Source: Carya illinoinensis (lineage: Eukaryota; Streptophyta; Magnoliopsida; Fagales; Juglandaceae). Taken from it: a stretch of 64,000 bases of DNA. The notes under the pieces were generated by a model that searched no databases, had not been told where the DNA came from, and saw only the letters and a list, made by a program, of their open reading frames with translations. Location: contig NC_056762.1 in assembly GCF_018687715.1 (NCBI RefSeq), positions 40,469,520 through 40,533,519 on the forward strand, written 5' to 3'. Position numbers and translations under genes: made by a program. Shown in pieces: positions 11,130-20,942 of this stretch. Every line of letters starts with the position of its first letter. The stretch's first letter is position 1.

Positions 11130-11738
11130 GACATTGGCTGTGTTGGGTTGATTCTGCTGTTGTCCCTTTCGGTTGGGACAATCCTTCCTCCAGTGTCATT
11201 TGTTGTGACAAAAGGAACACTCATCTCTGGCGAGTTTTCTGCCGACTGATGAACCACGTGATGTGGCCCGGGTTTTCGAATGAAAACCTTTCCTCCTTCC
11301 AGGATACCTTGACTGTGGTCTCCTAGCGCTTCACTTGATGTATCTTGGTGTACCTGTTTATCTTTTCTTCGGTACTCATTGCTAATTAAAGAGCTAGATA
11401 CATCTTCAAAACTAATCTTTTCCTTCCTATACAATAGAGTAGTAATTAAATGCTCATATGTATCAGGCAAGAAATTCAACAGTAGTAAAGCCTTATCTTC
11501 ATCTTCGATTTTAACATCCAAGTTTAACAAATCAGTAAGAATTTGATTATAATTATTCAGATGTTCAGACATTGAAATACCTTCACGAAATTGGAATCTG
11601 AAGAACTTCTTCTTCAAGTGCAAACGGCTCTCAATGCTCTTCTTCATGAATTTATCCTCCAATTTCTGCCAAATTAACCTAGCATTTGTCTCTCTTATGA
11701 CAAAATACTTTTGTTTTTTGGTAAGGCATAATCGGATT
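11130..11738 (-). pseudogene. copia gag, 5'-truncated
   Basis: Reads in sense from 11738 (YFVIRETNARLIWQKLEDKF) through the gag core (FREGISMSEHLNNYNQILTD, LLNFLPDTYEHLITTLLYRK) to a CCHC-like knuckle CSFCHNK.HWRKDCPNR containing a stop at about 11199. The amino-terminal part of gag, the leader, the primer site and the 5' LTR are absent. Sense codons abut host sequence TCTTTTATTACCAG directly at 11738. It would encode the nucleocapsid/capsid protein of the element. Confidence 0.8.
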
Positions 11739-11850
11739 GTTCTTTTATTACCAGCCTCACTTATTGGCTACAACCGCATCAAAGGCCCCTCATCAAGCCA
11801 TCTATCATGCCAAAAAGACACATTTCCTTCTTTGACTTTCCATTTCGTTA
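11739..11850 (-). pseudogene. LINE piece resuming after the copia insertion
   Basis: Continues the LINE sequence broken at 7515: TTTTATTACCAGCCTCACTT and onward matches 40210-40315 and 4108-4218. This confirms that 7516-11738 is inserted DNA. Confidence 0.75.
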
Positions 11851-12133
11851 CAATAGCTTATGTACAGTCTTGATCAATAATAATAATGAGTTATTATAAA
11901 GACTCAAACAACTCAACTAAAAAAGTAGACAAGCTGGGACATGAAGATATAAATTCGAAAATGATACATTAATAAGTTTCTTTTATATAATTATATTTTA
12001 AATGATACATGTATAATTGTATGTACGCATGTCCAATTGCTTAACGGTCTCGATCAATAATAATAATGAGTTACTATATAGACTGATCAACCAACCCAAC
12101 TAAAAGAGTAGCCAAGCTGGCCGGGACCTGAAG

Positions 12134-12184
<51 letters not shown>

Positions 12185-12600
12185 CGAAAATGATATATTT
12201 ATATATTTGTTTACAATTTTTAAATAATTATGTTTGAAATGAAACATTTATAATTGTATTTATGCACGTCAACCTACATACAATAGGATAACAATCTTGA
12301 TCAATAATAATAATGTGTTATTATAAAGACTCAACAACCGAACTAAATGAGTGGCCAAGCTGGACCCGTAGATATATCTATATATATATATTCGAAAATG
12401 ATACATTAATACATTTTTTTTACAATTTTTATATAATTATGTTTTAAATGATGCATTTATAATTGTATGTACACACGTCGACTCTCATACAATAGCTTAA
12501 CGGTCTTGATCAATAATAATGAGTTATTATAAAGACTCAATCAACCCAACTTATAAAAGAATAGCCAAGCTGGACCCAAATATATATATCTCTATTAAAT
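11850..12600. repeat. ~200-bp tandem repeat block, copy 1 (main)
   Basis: Units at about 11850-12030, 12031-12277, 12278-12484 and a half unit 12485-12600. The second unit contains a long (TA)n tract (12135-12183). The third unit shows the uninterrupted LINE target GATAACAATCTTGATCAATA. No coding content. Confidence 0.85.
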
Positions 12601-12848
12601 ATGTGTCAATAGGGGAATGACATTGTCATCCAATCCTTTTTTTTTTTTTTTTTTTTCAATTTTGTCCTCTGTTTTGTCATGAAACTCCCATCTTTTTTGT
12701 TTTATCTTTCCCTCACCAACTGTCTAAAGTGTATTTTTACACTTTTCTCTTACCTCTCAGCTTTCTTCTTATTCTTCTCCATTATTTTTTCCCTATTTTA
12801 CCCCTTCTTTTATAATGAAACCTTCTCACCAACTGTACCTTCTCAATC
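12600..12848. other. pyrimidine-rich host flank of the chromovirus
   Basis: T-run at 12638-12656 and CT-rich sequence ending in CAATC (12844-12848), the left copy of the chromovirus target duplication. No gene is seen. Confidence 0.6.
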
Positions 12849-13772
12849 TGTAACGATTAGATTGAGGTTGGATGAATGTAATTAGGAAAATGATTGAGAA
12901 ATATTACAGAAAATTGTATAAATCTATAAATTGATAGGGATAAACTGAGCACTGCTTCAAGGGAGGCACCTCCAAATTCAGAAAGCACAAGAGTATTCTG
13001 GAAATAGCATAACTAACTCTGTCAGAGACAGAGCCTTAATATTACTGAAAGTAAAAAGACTAAAGTGCCATTTTAAAAGTCTATGAGCTTTTTTATTTTT
13101 TAAGAGTCAAGGTCACATGTTTGAGAGTGACCTCTCCCTAAACTTATTAATAAACCCCCTCACTTATGGAGGAGGAAAACCGTGGTTACATGCCCATCCA
13201 ACTCAACCTTATTACCAAAAAATTACAAACAATAAATCCTAATAACCTGAAAACACACCTAGCAACCATAAACTTGTACAAAAACTAAATACCTAAAAAA
13301 AAAACAATAATCACATCCTAATACTAGGCAAACCAAGAAAATCCAACCAAAGCAAACCTCGAACACGAAGAGGCAATTCATTAGAAGCCATATATGTACA
13401 TTTCACCCCCTCCTCACCTTGTCTAGAGAGAAAATTAGCCACTTTATTTCCCTCCCTTAATTGATGAGTCGCCATGTATTGAAGACCATCAAACAAATGC
13501 AAAATGAAGAATTTGGCCCACAAGCTATTACATCAGGTAAATGAAAACACAATTGAAGCCCAGCTGATTCGAAGTCCACGGCCCACATTCCTTGTTAGCT
13601 GAAGTCTGTTGTTCTCTTCTACATGTACAACCCATGAAGACCCAAACCCATACTTAGTCCTTTAGGGTTCCAATCGAACACTTTCCCCTCCAATTCATTC
13701 ATGCACTTCACAGCCCTTCACAGCCTTATCCTTCTCTTCTCTTCCATTGTTCACCTACCAAGTCGTGTAACA
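12849..13772 (-). mobile_element. 3' LTR of chromovirus copy 1, with a LINE inside
   Basis: Bounded by TGTAACGATTAG on the left and CGTGTAACA on the right, with TG...CA ends. The flanking CAATC at 12844-12848 is repeated after the other LTR (18694-18698). At 924 bp it is longer than its partner (504 bp) because about 430 bp of LINE 3' end (roughly 13090-13523) is inserted after AAAGTCTATGA. A polypurine tract follows on the internal side. Confidence 0.92.
13090..13523 (-). pseudogene. LINE RNase H end inserted in the LTR
   Basis: The minus frame 13523-13311 reads HQLREGNKVANFLSRQGEEG and LPLRVRGLLWLDFLGLPSIR, the carboxyl end of a plant LINE RNase H. A T-run at 13087-13098 marks its A-tail side. 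The partner LTR at 18415-18430 lacks it. The same insertion is in copy 2 (about 41455-41860) and in the partial LTR at 6146, so it predates the duplication. Confidence 0.8.
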
Positions 13773-13786
13773 AATCCCCCTTTCTT
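13773..13786 (-). other. polypurine tract of chromovirus copy 1
   Basis: AAAGGGGGATT in sense, directly before the TGTTACACGAC start of the 3' LTR, the expected plus-strand primer. Confidence 0.75.
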
Positions 13787-13799
13787 AGAGAACGTTGCT

Positions 13800-13960
13800 C
13801 ACAAGGTGAGGGAAGTCCTTGCATAGCTGTCAATAAGGCTCCCAGGAAGCGTTCTCCACTGTTTATCCTTGCCAACGAACCAGCAGCTTGACTAAAGGTA
13901 GGTTCTTTACTTTCCTCATCCTCCTTGTAATGATCTCCTCTGGTTCTAGCTTGAAAACAC
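13800..13960 (-). pseudogene. chromovirus chromodomain, broken
   Basis: In sense the frame reads EPEEIITRRMRKVKNLPLVK, then LLVRWQG, a stop, then ASWEPY, a stop, and FPHLV. This matches the chromodomain pattern of a hydrophobic strand, a WKG-like core and a WEP helix start at the end of chromoviral integrases. It would direct integration towards modified histones. Two in-frame stops inactivate it. The track of long frames does not cover it; it is read from the raw sequence. Confidence 0.75.
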
Positions 13961-14015
13961 CCTTGGAATTAACTGGTGGTAAGGTGGGGAGTGGGTTCAC
14001 ATTCTAACCTAGCTT

Positions 14016-14920
14016 TCACTTTAGTTGAGACACATGAGAAACATTATGTATCTGTGCAGTAATAGATAACTGGATTCGATAAGCAACCTCTCCAATTTTT
14101 TCTTGGATCTGGAAGGGGCTATAGTAACGAGGGGCTAGTTTAAAGCTCTGTTTTTTATGGATCGAAGATTTTAATATGGCTGCAACCGTAAATAGACCCA
14201 GTCCCCCACTTGGTAGTGTTGCTCCTTTCACTTTTTATATATTTCTTTCATCCTCTCCTGAGCCCTAACTAGATTTTGTTTCACAAATGCCAACTGTGAT
14301 CCCATTGCTACAATGTAATCTCCACCTCTACTACTCTTGCTATGTTTGGTAGATAGCTAGTTAGTTTAGGGGGCTTGTAGTGATAAATGGCCTTAAAGGG
14401 GTTAACTTTAGTTGAGGCATGCTGGGTTGAGTTATAACACTATTCAACCAAGGCAACCCAGTTGGACCAATCCTTAGAATTGTCACTGACATAGCTTCTT
14501 AGGTAGTTCTTGACCCACTTGTTTACTACCTCTGTCTAACCATCTATTTGAGGATGGTAGGCAGTGTTGAAAGCTAGGTGAACACCCTGCAATGAGTACA
14601 ATTCCCTCAAGAACTTGCTTGTGAATGTGGGGTCTCGATCTAAGACAATGGAATGGGGCATTCCATGTGGTTTGAAAATATGCTTTACAAATAGCTGTGC
14701 CACCACCTTAGCTGTGTAGGGATGGGAAATGGGTAGAAAGTGGACATATTTGGTAAATATGTCCATTATTACCCATCATGCATTAAATCCTTGAGAAGTT
14801 GGTAATCCTCCCATAAAGTCCATGGAGATGTCTGTCCAAGGGCTGGATGGTATTAGAAGATGCTATAGAAGGCCACTAGGAAGTGTGTTGTCCACCTTTA
14901 CTGTCTGACAAGTGTCAAAG
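14016..14920 (-). pseudogene. chromovirus integrase core and C-terminal region, broken
   Basis: The core 14790-14536 shows MDIFTKYVHFLPISHPYTAK (first Asp), VLDRDPTFTSKFLREL (second Asp) and AFNTAYHPQIDG, then a TAG where the QTE glutamate segment begins. The C-terminal piece 14231-14016 reads FKLAPRYYSPFQIQEKIGEV and IHNVSHVSQLK, a typical gypsy integrase tail. Intervening stops separate the parts. In copy 2 the TAG is absent but a TAA replaces the Gln of the HPQ motif instead. Confidence 0.85.
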
Positions 14921-15260
14921 CTTCTTAAAAAAACTTTTTTAAGTCCCTTTTTAATATAGGCCAGTAAAAATCTTTAGTGAGCCTAAGCAGTGTTTTATTG
15001 AATCCCAAATGACCCTTTATGGGGCTGCTATGTACCAAGCATAGTATTTTGCCAATGAAAGCTGAATTGGCTGGCATGTAAATTTTATTTTTACAGAATA
15101 AAACCCTATCCTTGACTTCATAGTGAGGTGGTAACCTCTTGTCTCGACATTTTAGTAATAAGGACTTCACTATTGCATTTGAGTCATAGAGACTTTTAAT
15201 TTCAGTGAGCCAATCCCAGCTAGGAAGTGTGATTAGAGCTAAAGTGACTTCATTATCCAA
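14880..15260 (-). pseudogene. chromovirus integrase zinc-binding (HHCC) region
   Basis: The open frame 15260-14925 includes LVHSSPIKGHLGFNKTLLRL and TKDFYWPILKRDLKKFF, the histidine half of the HHCC module. The following Cys pair reads SFDTCQTVK here but SCDTCQTVK in copy 2, so one zinc ligand was lost in this copy (TGT to TTT). A frameshift lies between the two halves in an A-run at about 14930. Confidence 0.8.
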
Positions 15261-15660
15261 CCCCTACCTAGACAGGGCATCCGCCACCAAGTTTTCCCTT
15301 TCTTTTTGGTATTCGACTATAAAAGCATACCCCATTAGCTTTAATATCCATTTTTGCGGCATTAGAGTGCCCACTCTCTAATCTAGCAAAAATTTTAGAA
15401 TTTGGTGGTTTGTTTTGACCACAAAGGAGTGTCCCAACAGGTAGCTAGGGACGCCATTTTTGCACTACTAAAACCAGCGCCATTAGTTCCTTTTCGTAGG
15501 TCGACATAGCTAGAGTTTGGCCCTTTAGAGCTTGACTGAAAAAAGCTTGGGGTCTCCCATCTTGCATTAGCACAGCCCAAATTGCTTCATCGGAGGCATC
15601 ACATTCGATTACAAAGGATAATTGAAAATTAGGTAAAGCCAAAACTGGTGGCTCAGTCAT
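15261..15660 (-). pseudogene. chromovirus RNase H, broken
   Basis: Reads [20 protein letters not shown] with the first Asp in [18 protein letters not shown], the Glu segment [17 protein letters not shown], then in another frame GHSFVVKTNH. A frameshift near 15445 and stops near 15380 break it. Confidence 0.85.
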
Positions 15661-15771
15661 GGCCTATTTGAGTTGTTCAAAGGCAGCTTGGGTTGTCCCA
15701 CTCCATTTAAAGTTGTCTTTCTTTAGTAATTCAATCAGCTTGGCTACAATCGTCCCATAGCCATTCACAAA

Positions 15772-16470
15772 TCAACGGTAATAACCCGTGAGACCCAAAA
15801 ACCCTCTTAAGGCTTTAATAGATTTTGGAATGGGCCAATTATTCATGGCATGCAGTTTATCGAGATCAACTCTAATGCCCTGGCCTGAGATGAGATGGCC
15901 CAAATAGGCAATTTTATTTTTACCAAAACAGCACTTACTTAGTTTGGCAAAAAGTTGGGGCTGTCTTAGTAATTCAAAGGTGGTTTTCAAGTGGGACAAG
16001 TGAGTCTCAACAACGTAGATAGGGTTTAAAAACCTGGTTCATAAGACTTTGGAATGTTAAGGGAGTGTTAGTTAAGCCAAAAGGCATAACTAAAAACTCG
16101 CAGTGGCCTTTGTGTATCCGAAAGGTAGTTTTAGGAACATCTTTTGGTTGCACCCTGATTTGATAGTAGCCCAACCATAAATCAAGCTTAGAAAAAACTT
16201 TGGCTCCATAGAGTTCATCCATCAACTCATCTACTACCGGAATAGGATATTTATCCTTAATAGTAATGATGTTCAGCACCCTGTAATCCACACATAATCA
16301 CCATGTCCCATCGGTCTTTCTCACCAAAAGGCATGGGGATGAGTAGGGACTTTGGGAAGTGCAAATAACTCCTGATTCCATCAATTCTTTCACAATTTTC
16401 TCAATTTTATCATTTTGAAAATATGGATAACGGTATGGCCTCATAGAAATGGGTTTTGTTCCTAATTGTA
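15772..16470 (-). pseudogene. chromovirus reverse transcriptase lacking its catalytic FFDD segment
   Basis: From about 16470 the sense frame shows SPCLLVRKTDGTW, a stop, [60 protein letters not shown] and KPYLR. It then continues, out of frame, at HLSHLKTTFELLRQPQLFAK and YLGHLISGQGIRVDLDKLHA. The segment that normally lies between KPYLR and HLSHL, holding the two catalytic aspartates, is missing (about 45-50 bp). Copy 2 has the identical junction near 44322. Confidence 0.88.
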
Positions 16471-16759
16471 GGGTGATAGAATGGTCATGGGTATAGGTAG
16501 GAGGTAGGCCTTTGGTGTTGAGAAGATATCTTGGAAATTCTTGAGTAGGTGCTATATATGTTCAGGAATAAGGTGAGGTTGGTGTGAAGGTGAGCCTTCA
16601 ATTAATTGCAGTAACAGCCCCTTAGTCTTCATACTATTAGCCCTATGTATCAACCCTTCCTCAAGCAAATGATGAGCATTCCCCTTTGAGGATTATAGCC
16701 CTGTCATTGTGTTGGAATTGCTTGGTCAATTCCTAGAAGTTCCAAAGAATGGATCCTAA

Positions 16760-17040
16760 TCCTTGCAGCTATTGGACTTTTAAAATCATGTAACAGCTAG
16801 TTAGGTCCAATAAATACATATCAACGAGGAACACAGCTCCTTGAATATTAACATTGACCCCCATCACCTTCCCTTCACTCTCAAGCTAATCTCCATTTAC
16901 AACTTTTACCTTCACTTTTTCCTTAGATAAAACTGACAATGAAAAACGTGATACTAGAGTAACATCTAAGAAGTTGTGTGTACTGCAAAAGTCAATTAGG
17001 ATGGTTACCCTATGGCTGCCAATCTTTCCTTTAACCCTCA
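16760..17040 (-). pseudogene. chromovirus protease region, active site altered
   Basis: The sense reading LIDFCSTHNFLD at about 16970-16999 corresponds to the aspartic protease signature, normally D-S/T-G followed by STHNF. Here D-F-C replaces it, and copy 2 is the same. Flanking codons continue as VKVKVVNGD with a stop. Confidence 0.7.
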
Positions 17041-17210
17041 TGGTCTTGGGATTAATGGAGCCAATAATGACATGAAGTGATATTTCCAGGTCTTTCAGTT
17101 GGGGACAAATCTAACAAATATTCTCCCTTAGTTTTAAGAGTATCTGGGGTTTCCTCGAGTCAAGTGTCATCCTCTAGCACTTCCTCAATGAGGTAGAGTT
17201 TAGAACTTTA

Positions 17211-17252
17211 GCACCTATGGACTAGGTGCCATTTAGAGTCACAATTAAAGCA
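17211..17252 (-). other. CCHC zinc knuckle of chromovirus gag
   Basis: Fourteen codons reading CFNCDSKWHLVHRC, a perfect C-x2-C-x4-H-x4-C nucleocapsid knuckle, followed directly by a stop. The same motif is at 45524-45565 in copy 2. Confidence 0.85.
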
Positions 17253-17521
17253 TAGGCCCTTTACATGCCTCTCCTTCATTTGGTTTGGATTTTGTGGACA
17301 GGTACAATAGCTTTGAGATTGAGGTCATGTTGGGTGGAGTTGAATTTTAAGGAGGCTAGTTCATAGGGGTGGGGAGTATGGAATCTGGGAGTGAATTTTT
17401 TAACATAGGGAGACTTTTTCCTCTTGAATCTTTGCAAGGCCAAATGTAGACATTCGGTTGTTTGGGCTAAATATGTGAACTATCAACCTTATATCATCTT
17501 GCAAGCTACTAAAAAAACAGT

Positions 17522-18170
17522 TTAGCTTGTACCATTCTGAGAGTCCCCGTAACCTGTTTGATATGGCCCAAACTGAGTCTTATATTCCTCAATAGATCTG
17601 ACTTGTTTGAGCCTAGTGAGTTGCTCCATGGGATCATCATAGCCACTTCTCCCAAATCGAAGTAAGAAAACTTTGACAAATTCATCCCAAGATGTTAATA
17701 CTCCAAACTCATCAAAGTCTTGGAACCATACAAAGGTTTTGCCCTCCATATGAAATGAGGTAAGTCTCATACGATGATGAGGTAATGTGCTATAAAATGA
17801 AAAAAACCAAGTCACCTTGTACAACCATCCATATGGGTCTTGTCCCCTAAATGTGGGAAAATCCAGCCTTATAGCTCTTGTATGCACTTCCCTTGTGTGT
17901 AACACCATTTGATCATTATGACTAGAGCTGCCACTATTAACTACTCCTGCTAATCTCTGGTAATTCATTTTTTTCAAATCTGAGACCATAGCAGCAAACT
18001 TGAATCATGGTCTCCATTTGACGCCTTATAGTTTGCATTTCCACTCTGATGGTAGTAAACTGAGATTCAGCTTGCTTCATGTGATTTTTGGTCAACTTCT
18101 TGAAGGAATGAAAGTCCTTGCATAACTCTTGGAGGCGTGTTCCATTAGCCACTGAGAATGAGGGTAGGAA
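17522..18170 (-). pseudogene. chromovirus gag, broken
   Basis: The frame 17989-17522 contains the retrotransposon gag core: VHTRAIRLDFPTFRGQDPYG, FHMEGKTFVWFQDFDEFGVL and DDPMEQLTRLKQVRSIEEYK. Upstream, the overlapping frame 18197-17937 encodes a helical leader part, and a frameshift near 17980 separates the two. It would form the capsid. Confidence 0.85.
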
Positions 18171-18188
18171 ATGGGCTTTGGATACCAC
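18171..18188 (-). other. primer binding site of chromovirus copy 1
   Basis: TGGTATCCAAAGCCC in sense, two bases inside the 5' LTR end. It resembles the TGGTATCAGAGC primer site complementary to initiator Met tRNA, with changes. Confidence 0.75.
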
Positions 18189-18189
18189 T

Positions 18190-18693
18190 TGTAACAACTA
18201 GATCGGGTTGGATGAATGTAATGATGAAGATGATTGAGAAAGATTGCAGAAAATTCTATAAATATATAAATTGATAGGGATAAACTAAGGCCTGCAAGGG
18301 AGGCACCTCCAAATTCAGAAAGTAGAAAAGAATTCTAAAAATAGAATAACTAACTCTGTCAAAGACAGACCCTTAATACTACTGAAAGTAAAAAGACTAA
18401 AGTGCCCTTTTAAAAGTCTATGGACTTACAAGCTATTACATCATGTAAATGAAAATACAATTGAAGCAAGCTAATTCGAAGTCCACGACCCACATTACTT
18501 GATAGCTGAAGCACGTTGTTCTCTTCCACACGTATGGCCCATGAAGGCCCAAACCCATACTTAATTCTCTAGGGTTCCAATCAAACACATTACCCTCCAA
18601 TTCATTCTTGCACTTCACAACCCTTCACCTGCACGCCTTCATGCCCTTATCCTTCTCTTCTCTTCCATCGTTCACCTACCAAGTTGTGTAACA
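18190..18693 (-). mobile_element. 5' LTR of chromovirus copy 1
   Basis: 504 bp from TGTAACAACTAG to TTGTGTAACA, with TG...CA ends, followed by target duplication CAATC at 18694-18698 matching 12844-12848. It lacks the LINE insertion seen in the other LTR. Confidence 0.92.
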
Positions 18694-18935
18694 CAATCCT
18701 AATATTTTCCTTCCTCTTCTAAATCTCTTCCACACGTATGGCCCATGAAGGCCCAAACCCATACTTAATCCTCTAGGGTTCCAATCAAACACATTCCCCT
18801 CCAATTCATTCTTGCACTTCACAACCCTTCACCTGCACGCCTTCACGCCCTTATCCTTCTCTTCTCTTCCATCGTTCACCTATCAAGTCGTGTAACACAA
18901 TCCTAATATTTTCCTTCCTCTTCTAAATCTCGGCA
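18516..18935. repeat. 211-bp tandem duplication across the LTR/host boundary
   Basis: CTCTTCCACACGTATGGCCC and the following ~211 bp occur twice in tandem (about 18516-18726 and 18727-18937). The unit includes the last part of the LTR, the CAATC target duplication and 28 bp of host flank. Copy 2 has a single unit (50429-50630), so the duplication came after the segmental duplication. Confidence 0.88.

Positions 18936-20942
<2,007 letters not shown>

Larger units (their letters stand above)
13773..18189 (-). mobile_element. chromovirus (Ty3/gypsy) copy 1, internal region
   Basis: A 4.4-kb minus-strand internal region with gag, CCHC knuckle, protease, RT, RNase H, integrase and a chromodomain in the order expected for Ty3/gypsy chromoviruses. 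A polypurine tract (AAAGGGGGATT in sense) adjoins the 3' LTR, and a Met-tRNA-type primer site adjoins the 5' LTR. The short length (about 5.4 kb with LTRs) suggests a Reina-like lineage. No domain-spanning frame is open, so the copy is defective. Confidence 0.92.
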
